A stretch of 64,000 bases of DNA from Gigaspora margarita (GCA_009809945.1 WTPW01000010.1:462332-526331); one strand, 5' to 3'. Positions 34,200 through 45,485 are shown, counted from the first letter of the stretch. The notes: generated by a model not told the origin, from the sequence alone. Translations and numbers: made by a program.

Positions 34200-35410
34200 C
34201 AGAAACATTTTTCCTTTAATTTAAACCCAATTTTACAAATTTGTTTATATAGTTTTTTTTAGTAGTATTATTTAAAAAATAATTATATATAGTCAACCTC
34301 TATACAATTATTTTTTTATAATTATATTATATGAAAATATCTTTTTTTATTATATGTTTATTTAATTATTCTTTTTATAAAATTAAATCACTTTACAAAC
34401 ATATTTTAAAAAAAATGTTTAAGTATAATTATATAAAAGATTAACTATACTAGATATAAAAATATATATTTATAAAAAGATAACAATTTAAAAAAGAAGA
34501 AATCTATTTGTTGCACCCCACAACACACCTTATTTGTCATAAGTTTATTTATAACTCTAAATTTTATTAAGATAACACCTATTGTACTTCTAACAAAAAA
34601 TGATCCTCTTGCAATTTTGTATTAATTTTAATTCTAATTTTTACTTTAATATTAATAAGACCTTAAGACTTTATGGGCTGTGATTTTGTTACAAGTATAA
34701 CAAATAGTTTTTTTCTTTAAAAAAATAGCTTTACAAAAATATTACTTTTTTAAAAAAAATTTATAAATTATAAAACCAATATACAAGATTTATTTCTTTG
34801 TTTTTAAAAATAAAACTTGTAGTTTAAATTTAAATTTAAAGTTGAACTAATTGAACAATAAGTTTATAATTTTTACAATATATAGTCTAAAAATTTAAAA
34901 AAAAATTATATTTTAATTAATATAAATTTTATATTTTGTACAAAATATTTTGCAAAAAAAGATATTAAAAAAAAAAATACTTTGATTAATGCATTGTAGT
35001 ATATATTTTTGATTAATTAAATTTTGTTTTTTAATAGATATAGTACAAAACATTTAGAAATAGAAATTACAATATAAAATTGACTTAAATAGGACAACTC
35101 ACATGTTTTTAGCTTATACTATTGGTTAATTTTAAAAAATATTTTTAAAATTTAATTTTTAGCCAATCAAAATACAAAATTCAAAAAATATTAAATTTTA
35201 ATATAAAATTTTTGAAATAGAACATTTCTAATTCTAAGTATCCCATAATATATTATATTTTTAATTTAATTAAAAAATTACAAATAAGTTTTGCTTTTTT
35301 ATAACAATAAAATATCTGCATATAATTTGCTATACAAATTTTTGTATTTTTAACTTTTTTACTTTTTATAAATTTAAATAATTAGTTTATTAACTAGAAT
35401 TTGTTATTTT
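34200..35410. other. AT-rich stretch, no gene seen
   Basis: 'atatagtcaacctctataca' at 34288-34307 looks like a lone mariner-type end (compare 37268 and 40333). Otherwise low-complexity. Confidence 0.4.
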
Positions 35411-35414
35411 AGGA

Positions 35415-35640
35415 TATGGTAACTTAGAGAAGTTATTAAGTTGTTATCCCTAACCAGCAGGTCTAGAATTCAAATCCTACTAGTGATGTTTTGAAAAATT
35501 AGACCTGTATTCTGGTAACTATTTTTTTCCAGATTGGTTGGGTGTACTACCCTATAATCTTGGTTAACCATCTAGAATAGGAGCTTTTGGGCATATATGT
35601 ACTAGGAAATGGATACTATTAGTATCCAAAGCCAAAAATA
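35415..35640 (+). mobile_element. SINE type a, 5' fragment
   Basis: 'ggtaacttagagaagttattaag' and 'gaattcaaatcctactagtg' match the tRNA-like head of the 53458 copy (there 'gcgacttagagaagttggt' and 'gggttcaaatcccactgg'). The match continues through 'gggagc/ggagctt' to 'ggatac'. It stops after about 215 bp. Confidence 0.75.
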
Positions 35641-35679
35641 ACAATTAATAAAAACAAGTTTATTTGGTGTATTAAATTA

Positions 35680-37990
35680 GAATTATTAGTAAAATTTTGT
35701 AAATTATAAGAATATAAAATTTTATTAATAAAGGTCTCACCTTTAATATTTAAAAAAAAAATTTATTAATAAAATTTTATAAAATCTTATAATTCACAAA
35801 TTTTTACTAATTAATTTTAACTTTATGCACTAAGTAAAACCCCAAATAATGCTAATTGAAGTTGTATTTGAAAAATAGCTAACAGATATCAAAATTTTGC
35901 AAAATTAGGCAATTTGATTGGCTAAAAATTTTTATCTAATCAAATCACAGAAAAACTGCTAATGGCTCAAATATAAACTCTATTAATATTGTTCAGGATC
36001 CTTACTAAATAAACTAGTTTGGCATTTAAAATATATCAAATTATTAGAATTATTTTTATTTTACTTGAATTTAGCAAATAGATATATAATTTTGAATTTT
36101 TGATCAAAAAAGTCAAATTTAAGTATTTTTTCAAATTTTAAGTAAAATAAAACAATATTGCCAATTTAATGTATTTTTAGATTCTAAACAAGTTTAATTA
36201 GTGCATTAAATTAGAATTACTTAGTAAAATATTGTGAATCATATGATTTTATAGAATTTTATTAATAAATTCTATAAAATTTTATGATTCACAACATTTA
36301 ACTAAGTAATTCTAATTTAATGCACTAATTAAACTTGTTCAGAACCTAAAATACATTAATTTAGCAATTATTTTATTTATTTAAAATTTAAAGAATAGAT
36401 GCATAATTTTGAATTTTTGATCAAAAAGTCAAATTTAAGCATCTTTTCTTCAAATTTCAAGTAAAATAAAAATAGCATTACAAATTTAATGTATTTTTAG
36501 GTTCTAAACAAGTTTACTTAGTGCACAAAGTTAGAAATAATTAGTAAAATTTTGTGAATCATAAGATTTTATAGAATTTTATTAATAAACTTCTATAAAA
36601 CCTTATGTTTCACAATATTTTCTAATTAATCCTAACTTAATGCACTAAGTAAACTTGATCAAAACCTAAAAATACATTAAATTGGCAGAATTATTTTTAT
36701 TTTATTTGAAATTTAAAGAAAAATACATAATTTTGGATTTTTGATCAAAAACATCAAATTTAAATAACTTTTCTTTAAATTTCAAGTAAAATAAAACAAT
36801 ATTACTGATTTAATATATTTTTATGTTCTGAACAAGTTTACTTAGTACATAAAGTTAGAATTAATTGGTAAATTTTTTGTAAATCATAAGATTTTATAGA
36901 ATTTTATTAATAAAATTCTATAAAATCTTATAATTTACAAATTTTTATTAATTAATTCTAAGTTTATGCACTAAGTAAACTTGTTCAGAACCTAAAAATA
37001 CATTAAATTTGTAATGTTATTTTTATTTACTTGAAATTTGGAGAAAAGATGCTTAAATTTGATTTTTTTGATCAAAAATTCTAAATTATGTATCTATTCT
37101 CTAAATTTCAAGTAAAATAAAAATAATTCTGCTAAATTAATGTATTTTTAGGTTCTAAACAAGTATACTTAGTGCATAAAGTAAGAATTAATTAGTAAAA
37201 TTTGTGAATCATAAAATTTTATAAAATTTTATTAATAAAATTTTATAAAATCTTATAATTCACAATACAGTCAAACCTCCATAAATGCAATTTGTACAGA
37301 CAAGCCTACAACATGCTGGTCAGCAATTTTGAGAATGTAAGTGTTCCTTGGGCTTGATAAATTTTTCAAATTTCTTTTTTAATATAGTCATTTAGGGAGA
37401 TATTGCATTTAGGGAGAGCCAATTAAATTGCAACTTCAAGATTAGATTATAAAGTTTGTGTAATTTCTACTAAAAACTATATAACCTACTTTAAATACTA
37501 AAATTTGATTGGCCACGTGCATTTAGGGAGATAGTATGATATAGAAAATTATTTGAAAGAATGTGTATTTACAAAATATAGAACGTGCATTTAGCACTAA
37601 TAATTTCTTACAGACAAGACAAAAACGTGCATTTAGAGAGGTATTATATTTATGGAGGTTGTATTTATGGAGGTTTGACTATATTTTACCAAATAAATTT
37701 AACTTAATGCATTAAGTAGCATCTAAAAATACATTAAATTGGCAGAATTATTTTATTTTATTTAAAATTTGGAGAAAAGATGTTTAAATTTGACTTTTTG
37801 ATCAAAAATCCAAAATTATGCATCTATTCTTTAAATTTCAAATAAAATAAAAACAATTCTGCTAATTTGATGTATTTCTAGGTGTTGAACAAGTTTACTT
37901 AGTGCACAAAGTTAGAATTAATTAATAAAAATTTGTGAATTATAAGATTTTACTAATTAATTTTAGCTTTATGCACTAATAAACTTGTAA
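35680..37990. repeat. Tandem satellite, unit ~320 bp, with two dyads per unit
   Basis: About six units. Each contains a palindrome centred on 'ttttattaataaaa' with arms 'cataagattttatagaattt', and a second centred on 'tttttgatcaaaaa' with arms 'tttaaatttcaagtaaaata'. The gatc centres lie at 36102, 36419, 36743, 37070 and 37800. Spacings are 317, 324, 327 and 730, and the last becomes about 316 when the 414-bp MITE at 37268-37681 is removed. No coding. Confidence 0.85.
37268..37681. mobile_element. Tc1/mariner-like MITE in the satellite
   Basis: 'cagtcaaacctccataaatg' at the left is inverted at the right as 'ttatggaggtttgacta'. TA duplications are at 37266-37267 and 37682-37683. Excision restores the satellite unit sequence 'cacaatatttt'. 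'gtgcatttagggagata'-like direct repeats occur inside. Non-coding. Confidence 0.85.
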
Positions 37991-37992
37991 AA

Positions 37993-38540
37993 GACAACTT
38001 TGATACATTGTTAGCAAATTTTTTATTAAGTAAATCGATCTTTATTAATAAGACAATTTTATTCATTGTTATAAGTTCTACTTACCTTTAAATTTTCATA
38101 AAAATCAGAAGAATTTTTATTAGTTGATTTTTATAAAATATGTTTTTGTACCAAAATGATATTACATATCCTATCATGAATAAGCAACCCCTTTTTAAAA
38201 TTTCAAACTCAATGTTCTTGACAACTATCTTATCAAACTTAATCAAAATTTTTTTATTTAAATTTTATAGATCTATAAAATTTAAATAAAAAAATTTTTA
38301 TTAAATTTGATTAGATAGTTATTAAAAATATTGAGGTTGAAATTTCAAAAAAGAGAGTGCTTATTCATAATAGGATACAGTAGTAAACTTTTTATAAATG
38401 TTTATTAATAAAAATTATCTGATTTTTATAAAAATTTAGAAATAGATAGAGTTTATAATGGCAAACAAAATTGTCTTAATAAGAAGGTCAGTTTACTTAA
38501 TAAAAAAACTACTATTAGCATACTATTAGCATACTATGAT
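37993..38540. mobile_element. Foldback MITE with ~150-bp arms, copy 2
   Basis: Same arms as the element at 4419-4740 ('ttagcaaattttttattaag' at the left, its inverse at the right). A second element sits in its centre (38167-38377). The right end carries a local duplication 'actattagcat'. Confidence 0.8.
38167..38377. mobile_element. 211-bp TA-flanked MITE nested in the foldback
   Basis: 'tatcctatcatgaataagca' at the left is inverted at the right as 'gtgcttattcataataggata'-like sequence. The interior is also inverted ('tttgattaagttt' / 'aaatttgattagat'-like). Absent from the copy at 4419-4740, which gives the empty site. Confidence 0.75.
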
Positions 38541-38694
38541 TAGGTTTTATTAAAAAATTTTTATTTTTTTGTTGTGTTAGCACTTGACGCGTTCATTGGC
38601 TAATTACATATTATGATAAATGCCATTATGTAATGTGACAGATTTCTAATGTCTAGAAATAAAGTGTTCTTAGCTATGCTTTAGACAATTTTAT
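38541..38694. other. Spacer, no feature seen
   Basis: Ordinary A/T-rich sequence between the foldback and the next SINE. Confidence 0.4.
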
Positions 38695-39690
38695 ACAAAC
38701 AAATCTAAGGAATCAGAGAAATGAAAACCTGTTTGGCAAGTTCTAAATAGAGAGGTAGCAAAGATCTTTAATAGCATTACCAAAACTGGAATATCAAAAA
38801 CTGGGTTAGAGAATTGAACATAGAAGACCCTTAGAGACATAGGTCCACCAACCTGGTCACTAGAATCATACTAGAAAAAAAAACCCTATACTATAGAATT
38901 AGGTACCAAGAAAAGAAAGTACCTAATCTAATACCAGGTAAATCAACTCTTCTAGACTAACTAGTTTGAAAGTTTGGAATATATTGGAGAAGGACTAGTA
39001 TAATAATAGAAATGGGTGCTAGAATTGTAGTGAACCTTAAAGAGCAAAAGTAAGTAATAGTAGAAGTGCAGATTCACTCTAACTCCAAGTATAAGGCTTA
39101 GTAAATATATTATTATCAAAGTGTAGATAAATATCTGTATAGAACAGATACTACTTTACAAAGTTTCCTGTTAAGAATAAGCCAAATTGTATTTTCAGAT
39201 ATAGTAAAAAAGTCCTAAAAGTCAAGGTAAAAATAGATCCAGAATGTTTGCGAATGTTTTGAAAAATCAGTTAAAATTAGTCAAGAAGCAAAAGATCAGA
39301 GGGTTTAAATAGGCAATTCCTATAGTTACCGCAAAATACAAACCTGTGTACCCTGGCTATTTACATATCTCAATCCTTGTACCCAGATACATCTACACTA
39401 TATTGAACAATATATTTTACTATATCTACTATACTTATGTACCCAGAGTATAAGTCATGAACTGGTATTTCAAAATGGCAAAGGTACACCATATAGGAAG
39501 GTACACAGGTTTGTATTTTATAGTAGGTTGCAGGTATAGCAACTAGTATAGAATCTTCAAGTGGACCATTTAAAATTAAAAATTAAAATTGTACGTGTAG
39601 CTAGTTGTACTCTTATTCAAGTATAATTTTCAATAAGTAAACCAAATAAAAACCTGTGTACCAAAACAGATATTTTAAAATCAAAAAAAA
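38695..39690 (+). mobile_element. SINE type a, 5'-truncated copy 3
   Basis: Starts in the body at 'aatctaaggaatcagagaaa' (copy 52325-53458 has 'aatccaaggatcagaaagtg'). It follows it through 'gtttggcaag', 'gtagcaaagatctt', 'ccaccaacctgg' and 'agttgtactct'. A-rich tail near 39680-39690. The tRNA-like head is missing. A ~193-bp MITE interrupts it at 39327-39519. Confidence 0.75.
39327..39519. mobile_element. Small MITE nested in SINE type a
   Basis: 'aaaatacaaacctgtgtacc' (39333-39352) is inverted at the right as 'ggtacacaggtttgtatttt' (39500-39519). A 5-bp 'atagt' flanks it (39322-39326 and 39520-39524). Copy 1 of the SINE at about 22010-22040 lacks it. Confidence 0.7.
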
Positions 39691-39805
39691 TATTATTTAT
39701 AATATTTGCTTTTTAGTTTTATTTTTAAAAATTTGTATTCTTTTTGATCTAGATTTTTAAATCTAATTTGTATAACTTTGCTAAATACAATTTTTTTCTT
39801 TAATA

Positions 39806-40213
39806 TAGTGCAGGACACCTAAAGACTAAAGTTACATGACTTGTCCTATTTTCAAAAATTTATAATCAAATTTGGTGTTTTTTTGAAATCCTGCATTTTG
39901 ATTAGTTAAAAATTAATTTTTAAAATTAATTTTTAAAATTAATTTTAAAATAATTTAAAATTAGCCAATAGCAGTGAGCCAAAACACGTGACTTGTTCCA
40001 TTTTGGAGCAATTTTTTCTATATCATATAAAAATATCACACTTTTAAACTCATATAAATTAAAAATATATAATAAGTTTTAAAAAATTAGAGCCGCTAAG
40101 TTGTAGTAAATTAGTTAAACTACAAAATAGCAGCCCATTTTTTTTTGATATTATTTTTATATTAAATGCTATTTGCTTTTAAAGTTTGGAAAGCCTTTAG
40201 GTGTCCCGCACTA
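39806..40213. mobile_element. 408-bp TA-flanked MITE
   Basis: 'tagtgcaggacacctaaag' at the left is inverted at the right as 'ctttaggtgtcccgcacta'. TA flanks lie at 39804-39805 and 40214-40215. The interior repeats 'aaaattaatttttaaaatta' (about 39910-39950). No gene. Confidence 0.8.
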
Positions 40214-40332
40214 TATTTATAATTTTTTTATTTTACTAATAAATTTTTTTACTTTTTTTTTTTTTACCTAATTGTGAATTTGGCTTGTTTTTTTTTTTAT
40301 TAATAATGATATAGTATTTTGTTTTCTAAATA

Positions 40333-41116
40333 CAGTCTAACCTCGATATAATCACCTTCTTAGGAAACAGAAATTAGTTGATTATAACAAGAGATAACTA
40401 TAAATAATAAACTCTATATAGTTACTTTAATAATAAATAGCAAAATAATGTGATTTTAAAAAAATTTTTTAAACGATCGCAAATTGTTGCTACATATAAA
40501 TATTTTTTTTGAAGCAAATCGATTACTGTGCATTAATAAAAGTTGTTCTCTATATAATAAATTATATATATAGTAAAATTTTTATAATTTTTGAAGTAAC
40601 TTTTATTATGTTGATTTTATATTTTACTTTATATGAAAAAAATTAAAAAATTTTTATTTTTTTTGTATTACGTAAAATGTAAAATCAATATAATAAAAAT
40701 TACTTCAATAATTATAAAATTTTACTAAATATGTAATTTATTATGTAGAACAACTTTTATTAATGCGCAGTAATCGATTTACTTATAAACAAATAAAGGT
40801 TTATATGTAACAACAATTTGTGATCGATTAGATAGTTATTTTATTAACTAATTTTTAAAAAAATTATATATAACTTATGTTTTTAAATTTTGATTTTTAT
40901 TATTAATATTTTAACTATATTATATTCTTTTGTGACTTTATTAAAGTAAATTTAATATAATTTTATAACTTTTGTTTTAAAAATAGTATGATAGTGATTA
41001 TAAAGTAATTGTGACTATATAGAAAGCAAAATAATCTAAATTTATTTGGTAAATAAAAAAAGGAATTATAATGAGGTTGTGACTATATCAAGGGTGACTA
41101 TAATGAAATCAGACTG
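40333..41116. mobile_element. Tc1/mariner-like non-autonomous element
   Basis: 'cagtctaacctcgatataat' at the left is inverted at the right as 'ataatgaaatcagactg', with TA at 40331-40332 and 41117-41118. Long internal palindrome: 'gtaaatcgattactg..attaataaaagttgtt' near 40510 is inverted near 40745-40790. No transposase frame. Confidence 0.8.
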
Positions 41117-41118
41117 TA

Positions 41119-41374
41119 TTTTTTTTAAAACTTAGATAATCAAATATTTAAATTTAATACCAGAAAGTTTTTTACAAAAATCTTAATTTATTAGTTTTTC
41201 TATAGTCTTTTTGCTAATAATTTTTTTTAAAATTTTTTTCTTTTTATTTTTTAAATTTTGCTTTTATAAAACTATATATTTTATCTTTTTTTAAATATAC
41301 CAATTCAAACTTTTTATCTTTACTTCTTTTGTTATTTTAAATATGTATATATATTTTTTAATTATAACTAGTTT
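41119..41374. other. AT-rich spacer, no feature seen
   Basis: Low-complexity T-rich sequence. Confidence 0.4.
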
Positions 41375-41384
41375 ATTTACAGAT

Positions 41385-42001
41385 GACCTTAGAGTTGATA
41401 GCTTAGTGGTTAAGCTCCAAGGTTACCAATCAAAGGTTGCTGGTTCAAGTCTGCCTAAGGGCAGAATTGAATTTGTGTTAGGACCTAATTTGGAATAACT
41501 AAAGTCACCAACTTAGCCATAAGGCTGTAAGAATTGTATAACAGTATGTTGGTGGTAGCAATCTAGCTCGTTGATGATAGTACTAGTAGTTTCTGACCCA
41601 AAATGATAGTTAGGGCTCTTCATAGGAGTTAGATGCTGGTGCAACTTCTAATAGTAAGTGGCAAAGCAAGAACTGGTCTAGATGAACATAGGCAGAACTA
41701 AAACATCACGGGAAAACAGAGGCCTGGAATGTCTATATGACAAACGCACCCTATTCGGACTTGAATTTGTCAGGGCTGGCTGTGCGAACCAAGGATAAAT
41801 GCACCACTATAAGTGTATACAATTGTTGGGTTTGGATAGTTAGTGGTAATGGTTTAAAGAATATGCCATTATCACAAAGTTGGTTTGGATATGGCCTGAT
41901 TACAAGTGGAAGCCTCAGTGACTGCGCTCTATTAACATGAACATTTGGGTCTGATAGTTGGTGGTGTACATTATTGGGATTAGAAGTGAAGGAAAAAAAA
42001 A
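41385..42001 (+). mobile_element. SINE type c (tRNA-derived) with target duplication
   Basis: The tRNA-like head has an A box 'gatagcttagtggttaagc' (about 41397) and a B box 'ggttcaagtctgcc' (about 41442). A shared SINE core 'gtgttaggacct' / 'tttggaataactaaagt' follows at 41475-41505. The tail is 'ggaaaaaaaaaa' at 41991-42002. A 10-bp duplication 'atttacagat' lies at 41375-41384 and 42002-42011. Internal GT-rich part repeats 'ttgggtttggatagttagtgg'-like segments. Open frames across it are incidental. Confidence 0.85.
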
Positions 42002-42146
42002 ATTTACAGATTCTTGTATCTTGTAATATATTTAAATTTTTTTTTTTTACAAATAATATCAGATATATTGTATATTTAAATAGTTTAAATTTTTGTAGAT
42101 ATTGTTTATTCAATATAAATAAAAATCCATTAAAGTATTTTATTTT

Positions 42147-42898
42147 TTTTATTTTTTTTTTTTTTAAATTTCTTTGGGCGTACACCCGAAGCCGCATGTT
42201 TGCAGTCTTTTATTAAGGTCATTAGTCATGGGACCCAACTGGGCCCTACTTTTATTGTACATTTGTAACGATCTATATATGTTCATCTATTACTAATTTT
42301 AAGTTCTACCATGGCTAACCAGCTAAGCCATCCTATTTTTTATTCCAGCCGAACCTAATCAGCTGACCCATTTACCACCGGGGGATTTAACCGGAACTAT
42401 CCAAGTAATTCTTATTCCAACTGAACCTAATCAGCTGACCCATTTACAACCAGGGGATTTTAACCGGAACTTGATTCCAACCGAACTTAAACGGCTGACC
42501 CATTTACAACCAGGGGATTTTACCGGGACTGTTCATATATTCTTAAAGAGGAACCAGAACCAGCAGCGGACGAGTTCGACCAGACTCCAACCCTCATTCC
42601 AAATTTTCTAAAAGTTTTTTACCCCTGAGACCACACATAGCAGAGAAGAACACGGAGACCAAGACCCCATTAGAGCAAGTTACACAACATCTATCTGAAA
42701 TGTCTGAGGAGCCTTTATCAAGCCAAACCCGAGATGTGGCTGAGCCATCCAAACATGGTCCTAGCATCCTAATTCAAGTCATCCTTCACATGATCGTGTG
42801 TAGTTATTTTACTATTCGTGGAACTTGAACTGGCGACCTTATGTAAAGAAGCGGTGATGTCCTGGGAGTGCAACCACTTCGCTATCAACCCGCAGGAC
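42147..42898 (-). mobile_element. SINE type d (tRNA-derived) with target duplication
   Basis: On the minus strand the head has A box 'gatagcgaagtggttgcac' (about 42885-42867) and B box 'agttcaagttcc' (about 42836-42825). The core 'gatgctaggaccatgtttgga' is at 42768-42748. It ends in a poly(A) tail (T-run on plus, about 42147-42166). A 14-bp duplication 'aagtattttatttt' lies at 42133-42146 and 42899-42912. GC-richer than its surroundings, so apparently young. It contains three tandem ~62-70-bp units. Confidence 0.88.
42346..42535 (-). repeat. Three tandem units inside SINE type d
   Basis: On the plus strand each unit reads 'ccaaccgaacctaatcagct' then 'gacccatttacaaccagggg' then 'attttaaccggaact'. 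Units start near 42347, 42418 and 42477. The third diverges most. Confidence 0.85.
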
Positions 42899-42919
42899 AA
42901 GTATTTTATTTTAAAATTT

Positions 42920-43440
42920 ATTTTTTGTTTTTTTTTTTTTTTAATAATATTCTAACCTATTTTATCTTTGTTGTATTAATATATTTTATTTTTATTTTCT
43001 TTTCCAAAAGTTTACTCTGCTTATATATATATTTTTAATTGTTTTTTTAATTTTTTTTTCACTTTACAACCTAGCGCTACCTTTATTAGATATTAAAGTA
43101 CACAAGCTATAGTAATAATGTTCTAACTATATAGGTATGCAATCCTAACAACTCCTCTAGTGCCCAGGTAGGGTTGTTGCACCAAACTTTATTCTTCTAG
43201 CAAGCTCTGCTAACTTAACTAGTCATAAACCTGTACAGATTGTAGTCTAAACATGCTGCTACAAGTTCTTAAATATCCTTTCAGACTTCAACCTCTTAAT
43301 ACATCTCATGATTTTGATTATTCAAATCGTGGTTCTGACTCAAGAATGATCCTGAGTTTTGATCCTAACAGGACTCTAAATAATCTATATGATATCATAT
43401 TTAAAAAATTGCTAATGTCGATCAGTTTTTTTAAAAAAGT
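42920..43440. other. Spacer between SINE d and the palindromic minisatellite
   Basis: T-rich tract (42905-43065), then ordinary sequence. The open frame 43253-43456 has no recognisable domain. Confidence 0.4.
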
Positions 43441-43499
43441 TATATTTGAAAAGTAGGTATTGGATAAAAAGGTTATATTTGAAAACCGGTTTCAATTAT

Positions 43500-44345
43500 T
43501 TTTCTGACACAAACTTTCCCGACAATTCATTTGCCCGCCAAACCTTTTTCGGACATAATATTTTCCTGAAAATACCTTTTTTTGAACAGTATTAGATTCC
43601 CGACATATTAGTTTCACAACATATCACTTTTCTGACTATATCCATTTTCTGACAGTATTCTTTTCCCGAAGTATTCTTTTTCCTACAGTATTCTTTTTCT
43701 GACAGTATTCTTTTCCGAAAATATTCATTTCTGACAGTACTCTTTCCTGACAGTACCCTTTCTCGACAATAACCTTTCCTGGCAGTACCCTTTTCTGACA
43801 GTACTCTTTCCCAATAGTACTCTGTCCGATAGTATCTTTCCTGAATAGTTAGGGTTAGGGTGAGCGCTAATATTGTCCTTTTTCATGTTAGGGTTGGTAT
43901 AGGTTATAAATAAAAATTTTTAGATTGCATAATTTTCATACACCTGAGGAAAAGATACTGTTAGGAAAAGATACTGTCAGGAAAAGGTACTGTCGGAAAA
44001 AGGTACTGTCAGGAAAAAATACTGTCAGGAAAAAATACTGTCAGAAAAAAATACTGTCGGGAAAAGATACTATCAGGAAAAGATACTGTCGAGAAAAGAT
44101 ACTGTCAGGAAAAGATACTGTCGAAAAAAGAATACTATCGAGAAAATAATACTGTCATGAAAATAATACTGTCATGAAAATAATACTGTCAGGAAATAGA
44201 TATATAAGGAAAGTGATATGTCAGGAAACTAATATGTCAGGAATCTAATACTATCCAAAAAAAGGTATTGTCAGGAAAGTGATATGTCCAAAAAAGGTTT
44301 GGCAGAAAAATGAATTGTCAGGAAAGTTTGTGTCAGGAAAATAAT
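43500..44345. repeat. Palindromic minisatellite: inverted 16-bp tandem arrays
   Basis: The right arm (43945-44345) repeats 'aggaaaagatactgtc' about fifteen times in exact 16-bp register (43949-44150), then in looser forms. The left arm (43500-43850) is the inverse ('gacagtattcttttcc'). The arms also match in their outer, degenerate parts ('gacaattcatttgcccgcc' against 'ggcagaaaaatgaattgtc'). A ~90-bp loop holds 'ttagggttaggg' (43849-43860). The plus-strand open frame 43925-44149 is a translation of the repeat. Confidence 0.88.
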
Positions 44346-44538
44346 ATAAATCCTTTGAAATAGGTAATAGGCAAAATAAGTATATTTAAAAGAATGCTAA
44401 TAGGGTAAGTTTTTTAAATATTATATTTGAAATGTGCTAATGAAAAATAGTAAGAATAACACATTTTTTTTTAGAAAGCGTCAGTTTCAGGGTTTTTTAT
44501 TTGGTTTTTTTTTTTAGAGAGCGCTATTCTGTTTTTTT

Positions 44539-44652
44539 NNNNNNNNNNNNNNNNNNNNNNNNNNNNNNNNNNNNNNNNNNNNNNNNNNNNNNNNNNNNNN
44601 NNNNNNNNNNNNNNNNNNNNNNNNNNNNNNNNNNNNNNNNNNNNNNNNNNNN
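44539..44652. other. Assembly gap (114 N)
   Basis: Run of N next to the second 'acgccgcgtta' repeat. Confidence 0.99.
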
Positions 44653-44753
44653 AATGAAAATTTATTTATATTTGTCAAAAGTAAATAATAATTTTCGAAA
44701 TATAAAATAAAAATTCATAATTTACTAACGCCGCGTTATAAATAAGTCTAAAT

Positions 44754-44811
<58 letters not shown>
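44653..44811 (-). repeat. 'acgccgcgtta' repeat plus T56, copy 2
   Basis: Inverse of the block at 28151-28283, ending in a pure T tract of 56 (44756-44811). Confidence 0.8.
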
Positions 44812-44814
<3 letters not shown>

Positions 44815-45039
44815 GTAAGCATTAGTTTGAAAAATTTTTTTAAAATCTTATATTTCAAAAAATTTTTTTTGAAATTTTATATTTTGAAAAATTTTTTTTG
44901 AAATCTTATATTTTGAAAAATGTTAAGCAATTTCAAATTTGCTACCTAGTGTTTGAATATAGCTAATATATACCAAACCAAAACTGCTAACCAAAAAAAT
45001 TTTTGCTATGATCCTCAAATATAACCTTATATAGATTAT

Positions 45040-45245
45040 TTGGGGTTCTATTCTGACTATTTGTAGCATCACTCCACAAAGGTCTATCAATTGATATTCT
45101 GGGTCCCTGTCTTCTTATGGTGTTTCACTTTCTGATATGGTAGGACCCACAACATAGAATTATGTTTTTGTCACTATTGAAAATCAAAATAGCAATCTTC
45201 CAATTTGTATCCTCAGAGCATAACCACTATGCTATTGACCTAAAG
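45040..45245 (-). mobile_element. SINE type b fragment, copy 2
   Basis: 'ctgggtccctgtcttcttat' (45100-45119), 'caatttgtatcctcagagca' and 'taaccactatgctattgac' match the copy at 54745-55290, where the same phrases occur at 55146, 55234 and 55262. The tRNA-like head is preserved in inverse; the 3' half is missing. Confidence 0.8.
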
Positions 45246-45485
45246 GACTTTTAATTACTTTTTTAATAAAAAATTAGAATAGTTTTTTATTTTATACTTT
45301 TTCTAATAAACTTTATATAGTGCTACTTGAACTTATACTTCTTTAAATTTAATTATACTCTGTTTTTTAATACTCTTTTTTTGTATAGATTTTGATTTTA
45401 ATTAAATTTAATTAATTAAATTTAATTTTACAATTAATTTAATAGTCTTATAGAAGAATATATTGTTAATCTATAGAAATCACAA
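45246..45485. other. AT-rich spacer, no feature seen
   Basis: Low-complexity with 'aattaaatttaatt' palindromes. Confidence 0.4.

Noticed and set aside
41394-41460. Functional tRNA gene
   Set aside because: A and B boxes are present but the acceptor stem does not close and the sequence continues into a poly(A)-tailed element with target duplication; it is a SINE head. The same holds for 42825-42890, 53385-53458 and 55220-55285.
43849-43860. Telomere-like ttagggttaggg
   Set aside because: Only two units, interstitial, in the loop of a palindromic minisatellite.
43925-44149. Lys/Arg-rich 74-codon frame
   Set aside because: Translation of a 16-bp tandem repeat; the period is not a multiple of three and other frames are open as well.
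43940-44170. CRISPR array
   Set aside because: Repeats are contiguous 16-bp units without unique spacers, in a eukaryotic context.
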